DNA of 64,000 nucleotides from a virus, in the IMG/VR virus record IMGVR_UViG_3300027710_000011, positions 212,773 to 276,772 of that record; one strand, 5' to 3'. The notes under the pieces were generated by a model. It was not told the origin of the DNA and searched no databases. It saw only the letters and a list, made by a program, of their open reading frames with translations. Position numbers and translations under genes: made by a program. Shown in pieces: positions 1 to 8,221 of the stretch. The first letter of the stretch is position 1. Each line of letters begins with the position of its first letter.

Positions 1-379
1 CTTTCTTATAGCCTACCTTTGAACCGTACCATTGGTCTTTGCCTAACCCGAAAGCAAGAACTCTAAGGCCGCGTGTATGCTCCTCGTTAGTAAGGATGCG
101 CACAGCGACCAAAGTTCTCGTCTCTAGTGTGGAAGACAAATCAAGCTTCGAGAAAGCTTCAAAGACTGAAAGTTTTGATTCATTCGGACTGACGATGTCC
201 TGTAGTGCTTTCGAGTATTGTTGGAAAGCACTGTCGGCCGCTAGATTTGCTTTGGTGTTTGTTACCTTGGTGTTCAACGAGTAAACATCATTTTTGATAA
301 CTTTAAACTCCTCAACTTCATTGCGACCGTGGCTGTAGGCTACTCCGGGGTATTGCTTGTCCCGTTTTGCTGCAACCAT
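1..379 (-). CDS. Unknown phage protein, 3' end outside window
   Basis: Minus-strand reading frame open from an ATG at 379 to the edge of the window (126 codons seen, no stop). The start is preceded by TAAGGAGGA at good spacing, the best ribosome binding site of this block. The protein begins MVAAKRDKQYPGV and is hydrophilic, with no membrane segment or motif I recognise. It lies 18 bases downstream of the stop of the next minus gene, so it is probably the third gene of an operon starting near 1500. Function unknown. Confidence 0.75.
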   Translation of the reverse strand, partial: MVAAKRDKQYPGVAYSHGRNEVEEFKVIKNDVYSLNTKVTNTKANLAADSAFQQYSKALQDIVSPNESKLSVFEAFSKLDLSSTLETRTLVAVRILTNEEHTRGLRVLAFGLGKDQWYGSKVGYKK

Positions 380-397
380 TTTCCTCCTTACTTCTCC

Positions 398-835
398 CTA
401 CGGATTTGGATACGAAATTACCTTGATGTACAAACTGCGCGACAACTTGCGACTGATAAGCTCAATCAACGTATAAGGAGTGCCGTCCTTAAAAGCTTTG
501 TACGTTGAAATCTCAACGTCATACAAGTTTTCAAGATGCGGGAAGTTTGCAGCGAGGCCGGTAATCAGCTGTTGCTCTTTGAAGCTGAACGGCATCGATA
601 AGCTCGAAAGTATCGATGCCTTATTCAAATGCATCAATTCTTCCAAATCGTTCGACGGCGAAAAATCTTCTGGCGTTTGTTCAGGAATGTAGTTGTGAAG
701 TTCAAACACAACGCTGCAATTGCCTTCGTCGAGTTTGTCTTCTTCAACAACCTTGACGATTGATTGAAGCACCACTTTGTCAGCAATGCGGTTTTCAACC
801 GGTGTATCCGGATTTTGATTAAAGAACTGATTCAC
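398..835 (-). CDS. Unknown phage protein, 145 aa, GTG start
   Basis: The start is a GTG at 835, chosen because AGGAAGGA lies seven bases upstream and the frame is open to a TAG at 398. The protein is acidic in its N-terminal half (EEDKLDEGN region), with a short hydrophobic stretch near residue 85 but no clear membrane helix. It sits 14 bases after the stop of the upstream gene and 18 bases before the next start, so all three genes are probably co-transcribed. I do not recognise a family. Confidence 0.75.
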   Translation of the reverse strand: MNQFFNQNPDTPVENRIADKVVLQSIVKVVEEDKLDEGNCSVVFELHNYIPEQTPEDFSPSNDLEELMHLNKASILSSLSMPFSFKEQQLITGLAANFPHLENLYDVEISTYKAFKDGTPYTLIELISRKLSRSLYIKVISYPNP

Positions 836-849
836 TGCGATGTCCTTCC

Positions 850-1500
850 TTACTGCTCAGCAACTTCACTGATTTTTTCTTCAGCTTGTACTGGAGCAGT
901 TTGTTCAAAAAAGTCGAAGCGCATTTTGATGTGGTGGCTTCGTCCGTGTTTGTGCCGCAAGTCCAAGAAAAGGTGAGGTTCTTGGTCAAGCTGGGTAACA
1001 AAAGAATATTCATGAACAATTATTTCTTGCTTGATGCTTTCCAGATACTCGAGCAGTTGCTGGAGAACAAAGCGATAGTTGATCACGCCGCACGTCAAAA
1101 GACGCGCATCTTTTGGGAAGGCTGTCGTATCGGACAGTTCAGTGAAAACGCGCCGCAGTGTCTTTGCGGCGATTTTCAAATCCTTGACTTCATTGGTCCT
1201 ATCAGCAATAGGTTCGATGCTGATCATTGCACGGTTACCTGCCTCATTGATGTCATAAAGCATCTCTGTGACAACATAACGGTCGGTGTTTTCAGGATGT
1301 GCCCGCTCGGCGGAATACATCAGTTTCGAATTGGGTTTTGCTGTGGACTGAATGGCTCTCATCAACAAACGAGTTTGGTCGATCATTCGACTCATGGCGC
1401 TTGGATACTTGCAGTGCAGGTACTTGCGAATGAAAGTCAACTCGGTGTTGTTGAAAGCAATATCGCTGGTCCTTAGCACTATTAAAGTTCTCTTATCCAT
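850..1500 (-). CDS. Unknown phage protein, about 216 aa, start uncertain
   Basis: First gene of a minus-strand block. The frame stays open up to a GTG at 1638, with ATG codons at 1548 and 1500. I chose 1500 because AAGGGA lies upstream (spacing somewhat long) and because it leaves room for a divergent promoter before the plus gene at 1651. The mature sequence MDKRTLIVLRTSD is a folded-looking alpha/beta protein with basic patches (RHKHGRSHHIKMRF near the C terminus) and an acidic tail ending EVAEQ. No known domain is visible. The 5' end could be up to 138 bases longer. Confidence 0.65.
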   Translation of the reverse strand: MDKRTLIVLRTSDIAFNNTELTFIRKYLHCKYPSAMSRMIDQTRLLMRAIQSTAKPNSKLMYSAERAHPENTDRYVVTEMLYDINEAGNRAMISIEPIADRTNEVKDLKIAAKTLRRVFTELSDTTAFPKDARLLTCGVINYRFVLQQLLEYLESIKQEIIVHEYSFVTQLDQEPHLFLDLRHKHGRSHHIKMRFDFFEQTAPVQAEEKISEVAEQ

Positions 1501-1650
1501 AGCGATTTTTCCCTTGCCTTTTGTGTTTGCAGCGTGGCGCTTGCTCATATCAAGGCTTGTCACAATTAGGTGTTGTAGTAAAAATACGCTTTCATCGTAT
1601 GTGATGACGATATTTACTCGTACTGCATTCAAGCCCACTGGAGCCTATTC

Positions 1651-2355
1651 ATGAAAAACTCAATCTTGTCTCAAGCTCTGGAGAGTTTGGAGACACCCGT
1701 TCCCGCAGCATTGCCACCTGCTACTGAACCAGTTGCACCTGCTCCACAAGCAGCCCCTCCCACTCACGTCATCAGTCGTGAGAACACGGACGCTGCTGTT
1801 GAGCAAAAGCTCGAAGCCATGAGTCGCGACAGTGTCGTGATGAATGCGCCGCTGTCCACCCTCTTCACTCGTGCGCTGAATATTCAATTGGCCAAGAAGA
1901 ACGTGGTGACTGGCGAGTTCGATGGCGTTACGCCTGCAGCCACAACTCAAGCTGAAGCCGTTGCGACTGAAAGCCAGGCGCAAGACGCTTACTTCTCCGC
2001 AGCAGCCCGCCGAGTCTTCCAAGACACTCACAAGGTGGAAGAGCGGATTGACATTACGGATCCGGTAAAGCCTGAAGTTCCTGAAAGCTTGGAAACCGGT
2101 GGTTCAGGTACAAAGCTGATTGCGCCAGCCACTCAGGAAGAAACCATCAAGTTCTTCAACTCCAACGACCTGGATGGTTTGGAGCCCAAGTTCGTTTTCT
2201 ACCGCGACGTTGGCATTAAGACTGACGGCGTGGTGAAGGAAGACTGGGAAACCCAGAAGATGATTGCTTTGAACGAGCAAAGCAGTGATGCCAATTACGT
2301 GGTTGAATCCATCGAAGTGGTGATTCGTACTCGCAAGGTTGACATCAAGGACTAA
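1651..2355 (+). CDS. Unknown, probably virion-associated protein, 234 aa
   Basis: ATG at 1651 with GGAGCC seven bases upstream. The first 45 residues are rich in Pro, Ala and Thr and look disordered. The remainder is a compact acidic domain ending in a beta-rich segment (VVESIEVVIRTRKVDIKD). Length and composition fit a small virion or scaffold-type protein, but I recognise no family. It is transcribed divergently from the 850-1500 gene and is followed 14 bases later by a hairpin terminator, so it is probably a one-gene unit. Confidence 0.75.
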   Translation: MKNSILSQALESLETPVPAALPPATEPVAPAPQAAPPTHVISRENTDAAVEQKLEAMSRDSVVMNAPLSTLFTRALNIQLAKKNVVTGEFDGVTPAATTQAEAVATESQAQDAYFSAAARRVFQDTHKVEERIDITDPVKPEVPESLETGGSGTKLIAPATQEETIKFFNSNDLDGLEPKFVFYRDVGIKTDGVVKEDWETQKMIALNEQSSDANYVVESIEVVIRTRKVDIKD

Positions 2356-2369
2356 AAGTCTGAAAAAGT

Positions 2370-2393
2370 AAAGAGGGGGTAAAACCTCTCTTT
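2370..2393 (+). terminator. Hairpin terminator followed by TTTATG
   Basis: A nine-base-pair stem with one G-U pair, starting AAAGAG and closing CTCTTT, lies 14 bases after the 1651-2355 gene. TTTATG overlaps the end of the 3' arm (2391-2396). It probably ends that transcript. Confidence 0.7.
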
Positions 2394-2631
2394 ATGTTGT
2401 CACTTGTAAAACGCTGCTAAGGACCCTACAAAGGCCATAGATGAAATAAAAAAGAAAAGTCGAGGGTAGGTAGCTACCCAAATCTGAGTTCAATACAAGC
2501 CTTTTTAAAAGGTCACTATGCCAAAAAATACTGGCTAGCTTACTAATATAGTTAAAGCTATTTTAACTAAACCTAGTATAATAGGGGGGCCCCAGACCCC
2601 CGATAGTATACTAAGAATAATAAAGAGTATA

Positions 2632-2673
2632 ATGCGCGTGCGCGCACACATGCGCACGCATACGCGCACGCGT
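2632..2673. repeat. 42-nt alternating purine-pyrimidine tract with GC inverted repeat
   Basis: Every base from 2632 to 2673 alternates purine and pyrimidine, mostly GC with some CA steps. Within it CGCGTGCGCG (2635-2644) is perfectly complementary to CGCGCACGCG (2663-2672), and the spacer holds a smaller ATGCG/CGCAT pair. AT-rich DNA with TATAAT hexamers flanks it on both sides. Such tracts favour left-handed DNA or cruciform extrusion under negative supercoiling. The function here is unknown. Confidence 0.85.
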
Positions 2674-2720
2674 TCTATAATGAGGGTTTCTTAAAAAGAG
2701 AAATTTTTTAAGAGTTAAGC

Positions 2721-2741
2721 GGCTGGGTAGTAGACCCAGCC
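2721..2741 (+). terminator. Hairpin terminator followed by TTTTATG
   Basis: Perfect eight-base-pair stem GGCTGGGT/ACCCAGCC with a five-base loop, then TTTTATG at 2742-2748. It lies in noncoding DNA with no gene directly upstream, so it either ends a noncoding transcript or marks the start of the next one. Confidence 0.7.
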
Positions 2742-2748
2742 TTTTATG

Positions 2749-2985
2749 CTGAGAAGATGAGATCTTGAAGTTATAGGCTTAGAAAAGGTTTTAAGAGGTC
2801 TTAGAGCTATTTTCGTTGCTTAGATGAGCAACGATGAGTCTGAGAGAAAAGAAAGCCGTATAGACGGTTTAAACGAATCTAGCCAATTGACAGACCAACT
2901 ACCAGAAAAAGGACTTCGTCCAAAGTCTTGAGAGATTACCCTCCCCCAAAGCCCCCTCCCGCGAAACCGGGGCGGGGCGGCTTTT
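2749..2985 (+). ncRNA. Candidate structured noncoding RNA
   Basis: Between a terminator-plus-TTTATG element and a GC-rich hairpin followed by TTTT (2948-2985) lie several small hairpins: CGTTGCT/AGCAACG near 2814-2833, CCGT/ACGG near 2855-2870, and GGAC/GTCC with a UUC loop near 2912-2922. No open reading frame with a ribosome binding site is present. The arrangement suggests a short terminated RNA, but it could equally be a leader for the gene at 3083. Expression is not demonstrated. Confidence 0.3.
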
Positions 2986-3082
2986 GACTTTACTTCCCTT
3001 TTCCTTTGTGGAGGTACTCACAACACCTCTTCGCCGTTCATGAGTGGCGGCAACCTGAAACAACGTTACTGAGGCGAACGAA

Positions 3083-4324
3083 ATGCAAGAAGCAAAGATC
3101 AGAGACATCTTCGACGATGTCTGCCGGAACGTTGTGGCTGATAAGGCATTGAGCCTGAGGATCCATCGCTATGTCGTGGACTTTATCAACCGCAACAGTG
3201 AACACTCCCAATTCTTCGGGGGCAACTTGACAGGTGTTCAAGTCGTGCGGTTTGTGGAGTCGGACAAGAACCACTGGTTCGACGATATCCTGGACGTTAA
3301 CGAACATGACTTGCAGGACAAGATCAACAAGCTGGCTTGCGTACAAGGCAAGGACGGTGTGCGTCACGTGTCTGGTGACGCTTTGAACCAATCGTGCGTG
3401 TGGCTTTGCTACAAGTTCCACAATGCATCGAATCTCACCATCGACGAGCGTGCCCAAACCATCCAAGACATCTTGCTGGCTTTGCAGTTCAAATTCCTGA
3501 CCAGTCGTTTGTTCCGTCACTTCAAGTTCCCAGCCGACCGCGCTTCGGCTGAGGCTGCGTACGCGCAGTTGTCGAACAAGTATTCGATCAAGATCTACGG
3601 TACTTGGTTGAAAGTCCTGGAAGCACGTTGCTCTGACATCACGGCAAAGACTAGCTCTCACTTCAATGTGATTGCTCGTATGGATGACGACATGGGCGTT
3701 GTTCGAATGCTCAATGACATTCAAGGTCGTCTGCGTGACATGCTCAAGAACATCTTTGGTCAGTTCGTACAGATCAAGGACGCGGGTGAGAAAATCACAT
3801 CCAGCTCCGGTGTGGTTGACTTTGACGGCGTGGAAGTGCTCAAGGATCGAAGTAAAGGCTTGGCAACTTACACCAACTACATGAACTCCGTTGTGGGTGA
3901 CAAGAACTCATTCATTCGTGGTGAGTTGCTGAAAGTGGTTCAAGACATCTTCCCTTCTGCCCCACCCAAGCACATCGTCAGTGCACTTGAATACATCTCG
4001 AACAATTACTTGAAATCTCGTTCCGACGATATTGCCAAGTTGATCGAGATGACGATGATTCACAGCTTCACGTACTTGGAGAAGAATCGTCAAACAGTTC
4101 AAGCCGGCATTAACTTGCCCAAACTGTTGGAGCGTTTGCGCGGTGTTTACACATCGTCCCGTTCTACGGATCCTGACTTGATGGATCTTCGTCGGTTTGC
4201 AGAAGTCATTGTTCGTAAGTCTGTAGATACACGCACAGATAGCGTCATTGCTTCTGTGCGAACCGCAGTCTTGCTTTACATCGTGTCTCGTGCATACACG
4301 ATGTGTCATTGGTCCAACGTGTAA
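3083..4324 (+). CDS. Unknown phiKZ-type phage protein, 413 aa
   Basis: ATG at 3083 with GAGGCG upstream. A soluble, mostly alpha-helical protein of 413 residues with mixed charge, no membrane segments and no nucleotide-binding motif. Its position before TerL and its length suggest a virion or assembly protein, but this rests on context only. A long noncoding leader region lies upstream. The gene is followed by a 76-base gap and the 4401 gene in the same direction, so the two may share a transcript ended by the hairpin at 4864. Confidence 0.75.
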   Translation: MQEAKIRDIFDDVCRNVVADKALSLRIHRYVVDFINRNSEHSQFFGGNLTGVQVVRFVESDKNHWFDDILDVNEHDLQDKINKLACVQGKDGVRHVSGDALNQSCVWLCYKFHNASNLTIDERAQTIQDILLALQFKFLTSRLFRHFKFPADRASAEAAYAQLSNKYSIKIYGTWLKVLEARCSDITAKTSSHFNVIARMDDDMGVVRMLNDIQGRLRDMLKNIFGQFVQIKDAGEKITSSSGVVDFDGVEVLKDRSKGLATYTNYMNSVVGDKNSFIRGELLKVVQDIFPSAPPKHIVSALEYISNNYLKSRSDDIAKLIEMTMIHSFTYLEKNRQTVQAGINLPKLLERLRGVYTSSRSTDPDLMDLRRFAEVIVRKSVDTRTDSVIASVRTAVLLYIVSRAYTMCHWSNV

Positions 4325-4400
4325 TATACCGTTTATGAAGGCGTCCATCAATCCTTTGGTGCGATGAATCGAGAGAGTATTTACTTCCTTCTAAAATGGT

Positions 4401-4814
4401 GTGTTCGCCATGGGTCATTTTCGATTACTTAGTCAGCTGCTTCCGAAGGCCATCGAAACTATTCGAGGTGAAAGAAGTCTGATTGAAATCACTGAAGCAA
4501 GGGCTCAGATAGAGTCCTTAGTCGCATACTCTGTTGAAGGGTATACAGTGACTATCCATTGTCAGGAAAGAAAATACAGGTGCATGTATAAGCGTTGGTT
4601 TGTGCCAAACTTCGTGATTAAAACTTACGAAGTCTTTGCCACTATCGCTGGGAAAGCACCTGACGTATTGATCGATGCTTGCGCCAGAGACAGGACGTTC
4701 CCTCGACTATTGAACTCGTGGTCCAACTCGTCCAGTCAAAAGGAAGCAGCAATAGAGGCCTTCTTAGACCTCCTACATGCCAGACTGCGTTACGCTCAAA
4801 GCACGTCTGGTTAA
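4401..4814 (+). CDS. Unknown small phage protein, about 137 aa
   Basis: Frame open from a GTG at 4401, with an in-frame ATG at 4410 that may be the true start. Neither has a convincing ribosome binding site, which is unusual in this phage. The protein starts MGHFRLLSQLLPKAIETIRG and looks helical and basic in the middle (CQERKYRCMYKRW). It precedes a long hairpin terminator at 4864, supporting a real gene at the end of a transcript. No known family. Confidence 0.55.
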   Translation: MFAMGHFRLLSQLLPKAIETIRGERSLIEITEARAQIESLVAYSVEGYTVTIHCQERKYRCMYKRWFVPNFVIKTYEVFATIAGKAPDVLIDACARDRTFPRLLNSWSNSSSQKEAAIEAFLDLLHARLRYAQSTSG

Positions 4815-4863
4815 GTCGTGAGATACATCGGCGCTTGCGCGTCAATTGCTTCAGTGATTATAA

Positions 4864-4908
4864 AAAGCCAACACCTATCCGGGAACTAACTCGGGTAGGT
4901 GTTGGCTT
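4864..4908 (+). terminator. Long hairpin terminator
   Basis: A stem of about 16 pairs beginning AAAGCCAACACC and ending GGTGTTGGCTTT, with a loop of about 12 bases, followed by ATTCC. It ends the 3083-4814 transcript. The tail is TTTATT rather than the TTTATG seen at most other sites in the window. Confidence 0.8.
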
Positions 4909-5046
4909 TATTCCGTCACTTTATCTTTTTTTATTATATACACCAAGCTTATGGTGAATGCGCTGCATCCATGCGGCCATTAAATGGAGAGGTTATGCAT
5001 CACTTCAAAGATTTTTGTCTTAGAGAGAAGTTGGAGTAACTAAGTA

Positions 5047-7227
5047 ATGATACTCTTCTTAGACGACTGGAAGAAATATCCAAGAGCAATCATCGACATG
5101 AAGACGACGAACACGTCCTTCATTCGACTGGCTTCGGTTTATCGCGCAATGGGTATCGAGAACAATGCGTTCTTGCTCGCCCTACTGAATCCAGACTTGC
5201 AAGGAGTTGATCCATACTCGCCTGATTTGACGCTTGAGCAGATGGCGGCGATCAGTTTGGAATGCAAGCACAATCCTTGGTATTTCTTTCGAGAGATTGC
5301 TAAGGTCCCTGCTTCGGGCGGTAACGACGCAATGCGGCTTCAGGCCAATCGAGGCAATATTGCATTGTTCTGGTTGTTCTTCAATCACATCACGCAATTT
5401 CTAATTCAGCCACGGCAGACAGGTAAGTCTATTAACGTTGACGCGTTGATGATCTTGCTGCTGAACATCATCTGTATTGCTACAAAGATCAACTTGCTGA
5501 CAAAGGACGACACTCTGCGTCGTGCCAACGTTCAGCGGATCAAGGACATGATGGAGGAACTCCCTCCATACCTGTTCCTGAAGGGTCCGAGTGATCTGAA
5601 CAATACAGAAGAAATTACCATCAACGCGCTGGGTAACCGTTACACGACTCACGTTCCACAAAGCTCTCCAAAGCGTGCGGATAACATGGGCCGGGGTTTG
5701 ACTACTGCGGTTATGCATGTTGACGAAGCACCCTTCCAGGTGAACATTGAGATTGCGTTGAAAGCAGCTCTGCCTGCTATGACTGCAGCTATCGAAGCAG
5801 CTAAGCGTGAAATGGCTCCGTATGGAACTATCTTCACTACAACGGCTGGTAAGAAGGATGACAAGGACGGCGCTTTCATTTATCGCGAGATGATGGAGTC
5901 TGCACCTTGGACTGAGAAGTTCTTGGATTGCAAGAACCTTGTAGATCTTGAAACAACTATTCGTACCAATAGCCGAGGAGGTAAGGTTCGAGTTCGTTGC
6001 GTCTTCAATCATCGGCAACTGGGTAAGACGGATGAATGGATGTTGCGAGCTCTGGAGGATTCCTTCCAGTCTGGCGATTCTGCTAACCGAGACTTCTTCA
6101 ACATGTGGACGTCCGGCTCTCAGACCAACCCGATCCCTATTCACTTGCTCGAGCGCATTGCTGGCTCACGCATGGAGCCTTTGGAAACAGAGATCTCCAG
6201 TCAAGACCGTTACATCACGCGCTGGTATATTCCGGCCGATACGATTCATGGCCGCATGGCGAACGGTAAGTTTGTCCTAGTCCTTGATACCAGCGAAGCC
6301 GTCGGCAATGACGATATTGGTTTGTTGCTGATCGATCTGGCTACAACCGAAGTGATTGCGTCAGGTACGTTCAACGAAACCAACTTGATTAAGTTCTCTC
6401 GTTGGCTGTTGCAATGGTTCATCCGCTTTGAGAACATCACCGGTTTGTTGGAGCGACGCTCTACTGGTGGGATGATCATGGACTACTTGATCGTTTACAT
6501 GATCGAAGCTGGTATTGATCCCTTCAAGCGCTTGTTCAACACAGTGGTGCAAGACTACCGTGAGAATCACGACAACTTCGAAGAGATTCGTAAACCAATG
6601 AATCGTCGCGATCCTCGTATCTACGATCGCTTCAAGAAGACGTTTGGTTTCTCCACTTCAGGCGGTGACGGTACGTATAGTCGTAATGGACTTTACTCCA
6701 GCACACTGATGATGGCTGCTAAGCGTGGTTGTGATTATGTTTACGACAGTACCCTTATTGACCAGGTGAATGCCTTGATCAATAAGAACGGTCGAGTCGA
6801 TCACCCGCAAGGCGGACACGACGATATGGTCATCGCGTGGCTGCTTGGTTTCTGGTTCATGACTAAAGCAGTTAACGTTGGTTTCTACGGTATTGATTCA
6901 CGACTACTGATGTCTAAGAATCAAGACTTGTCGAATCCGGCCAGCGTAATACCTACTCAAGATCAAGAGGTCCAAAACGCTCTGCGTGATAAGATCGAAG
7001 GTCTGACAGAAGAGCTCGGTAAAGAGCGTGACAAGTTTGTAGCTCAGCGTTTGGAGCAAGAGATTCGAAGTCTGATGAAATACGTCATCGTAAAAGAAGA
7101 CGAAATCTACAGCGTCGATGAACTGCTTAGAACGGCTAAGGAAAAGCGTGTTGAGAAGAAACGCTTTAACAGCTACCAGCAAAGTCCTTATCAAATGACT
7201 TCGCTGCAACCAGGTTACTATCGATAG
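5047..7227 (+). CDS. terL: Terminase large subunit
   Basis: The packaging motor ATPase and headful nuclease that drives DNA into the prohead. Visible motifs, in order: Walker A QPRQTGKS (121-128), Walker B VMHVDE with D226 and E227, a coupling motif TTTAGKK starting at T264, then the RNase H-fold nuclease with first acidic residue D414 (VLVLDTSEA) and the C-terminal GGHDD with D592 and D593. Length (726 aa) fits jumbo-phage TerL, and phiKZ gp25 holds the same place before the tube and sheath. The ATG at 5047 follows GGAGTAAC. No small terminase is recognisable nearby. The last 100 residues are charged and probably coiled. Confidence 0.93.
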   Translation: MILFLDDWKKYPRAIIDMKTTNTSFIRLASVYRAMGIENNAFLLALLNPDLQGVDPYSPDLTLEQMAAISLECKHNPWYFFREIAKVPASGGNDAMRLQANRGNIALFWLFFNHITQFLIQPRQTGKSINVDALMILLLNIICIATKINLLTKDDTLRRANVQRIKDMMEELPPYLFLKGPSDLNNTEEITINALGNRYTTHVPQSSPKRADNMGRGLTTAVMHVDEAPFQVNIEIALKAALPAMTAAIEAAKREMAPYGTIFTTTAGKKDDKDGAFIYREMMESAPWTEKFLDCKNLVDLETTIRTNSRGGKVRVRCVFNHRQLGKTDEWMLRALEDSFQSGDSANRDFFNMWTSGSQTNPIPIHLLERIAGSRMEPLETEISSQDRYITRWYIPADTIHGRMANGKFVLVLDTSEAVGNDDIGLLLIDLATTEVIASGTFNETNLIKFSRWLLQWFIRFENITGLLERRSTGGMIMDYLIVYMIEAGIDPFKRLFNTVVQDYRENHDNFEEIRKPMNRRDPRIYDRFKKTFGFSTSGGDGTYSRNGLYSSTLMMAAKRGCDYVYDSTLIDQVNALINKNGRVDHPQGGHDDMVIAWLLGFWFMTKAVNVGFYGIDSRLLMSKNQDLSNPASVIPTQDQEVQNALRDKIEGLTEELGKERDKFVAQRLEQEIRSLMKYVIVKEDEIYSVDELLRTAKEKRVEKKRFNSYQQSPYQMTSLQPGYYR

Positions 7228-7236
7228 TGACAGAAT

Positions 7237-7263
7237 AAAAGCCCAGGGCGAACCTGGGCTTTT
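7237..7263. terminator. Bidirectional terminator between terL and tail tube
   Basis: Perfect 11-bp stem AAAAGCCCAGG/CCTGGGCTTTT with a GCGAA loop, lying between convergent genes. On the plus strand it runs into TTTTATG (7260-7266). On the minus strand the tail is TTTTATTC. It can serve both transcripts. Confidence 0.85.
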
Positions 7264-7285
7264 ATGTTCACCGTAGTGAAGTGGT

Positions 7286-8152
7286 TTACACGCGCAGAGC
7301 CGTGTTGCCCAGATTTGCCGTTTGAGCAGCGTAGCCGATGTTCTGCGCAGCAGTGTCGGAATCCACAGCTTGCACGAAGGCAGGACGCAGGTAAGGGTTC
7401 GCATTGGTGATGCTGATCGAGTCGAGCATCGATTGAGCGAACGCCATCACGCCCAGGCTGTGCTGGGTGATTGCCGTGAAGGTGATGTCGTACGTGACGG
7501 TTTCACCAGCGGCAGTCTTGTCGCGACGACCAGTCACATCACCAGCGCTCTTGGGGAACATGTTGGTCGACAACCAAGCATTGATCACCTTCGAGTGAGT
7601 GATGTCGGGCTCGATGAAGAGCACGGTCATGGCGTAGCGGTCAGCCAGCATGTCGGTAGGACGCTTGGCCGTGGTGGAGATGTTGGCCACCTTGGTTTCA
7701 GGATCCATGATCAGGTTGGTGATCCAGCCTTCCAAGAAGGCATTGATCGGACGACCATCCTTTTCAACCCAGCTGAACACTGGCTGCGAACGTGCACGCT
7801 TCACATCAGTGAAGTCTTCATGCATTTCGCCACCACCGCCGACAGGCGAGCTGTCCACGGTTTCGACTTCCAAAGTCGATTGCAGGCCAGTGATGCGGAT
7901 GGCGTGACGTTCCACCAGAGCGCGCAGAGTGCTCGTCCACTTTTCAGGGTTTTCCAGATCGCGGAAACCAGTGGGCGATTCAATGAGCAGCGCAATCATG
8001 TTGCGCTGGACGTACGCCTTATTGCTCACCCATTCAGCGTATTCAGGGGCGTAGCCGTTGTGCGCACCGAATTGCAGATCCAGCATCGGAGCTGTTCGGC
8101 CCTTTGCGTAAGCCTGGCCATTCGGCAACAGTGCGTTAGTAACTCGAGACAT
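7286..8152 (-). CDS. Tail tube protein
   Basis: 288-residue protein directly downstream of the sheath gene. In phiKZ the sheath (gp29) is likewise followed by a tube protein (gp30), which is the main basis of the call. The sequence is beta-rich with a variable loop (VGGGGEMHED, about residues 108-117). The start is the ATG at 8152 (MSRVTNALLP), preceded by GAGGATAACACA. An upstream in-frame start at 8185 has no such site. Third positions are strongly C/G-biased, as in the sheath, fitting very high late expression. A hairpin separates it from the sheath gene. Confidence 0.8.
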   Translation of the reverse strand: MSRVTNALLPNGQAYAKGRTAPMLDLQFGAHNGYAPEYAEWVSNKAYVQRNMIALLIESPTGFRDLENPEKWTSTLRALVERHAIRITGLQSTLEVETVDSSPVGGGGEMHEDFTDVKRARSQPVFSWVEKDGRPINAFLEGWITNLIMDPETKVANISTTAKRPTDMLADRYAMTVLFIEPDITHSKVINAWLSTNMFPKSAGDVTGRRDKTAAGETVTYDITFTAITQHSLGVMAFAQSMLDSISITNANPYLRPAFVQAVDSDTAAQNIGYAAQTANLGNTALRV

Positions 8153-8187
8153 TGTGTTATCCTCGGATGAAAGAGATGAATGCATTA

Positions 8188-8211
8188 CCCGGTAGTTTTT
8201 ACACTACCGGG
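8188..8211 (-). terminator. Hairpin between sheath and tube genes
   Basis: Perfect nine-base-pair stem CCCGGTAGT/ACTACCGGG with a six-base loop; the minus-strand 3' side continues TAATG. It lies in the 69-base gap between sheath stop and tube start, so it may be a partial terminator, a processing site, or a terminator followed by a separate tube promoter. Confidence 0.6.
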
Positions 8212-8221
8212 CTTTGCTGCC

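Larger units (their letters stand above)
2356..3082. other. 727-bp noncoding, inverted-repeat-rich region
   Basis: No credible protein gene on either strand. The region contains a terminator at 2370-2393, an 8-bp perfect hairpin (2549-2556 with 2562-2569), three TATAAT hexamers (near 2575, 2628 and 2676), a GGGGGG/CCCCC run near 2585-2600, the alternating purine-pyrimidine tract 2632-2673, a second terminator at 2721-2741, a series of small hairpins between 2749 and 2935, and a GC-rich hairpin plus TTTT at 2948-2985. It could hold a replication or packaging site, a noncoding RNA, or clustered promoters. The sequence alone does not decide. Confidence 0.7.

Noticed and set aside
2899-3108. 69-codon minus-strand frame in the noncoding region
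   Set aside because: No ribosome binding site; it overlaps the GC-rich hairpin and the start of the 3083 gene, and the product has no protein-like pattern.
4984-5043. 19-codon frame just upstream of terL as a possible leader peptide
   Set aside because: No attenuator-like alternative hairpins accompany it, and short frames of this length are expected by chance.
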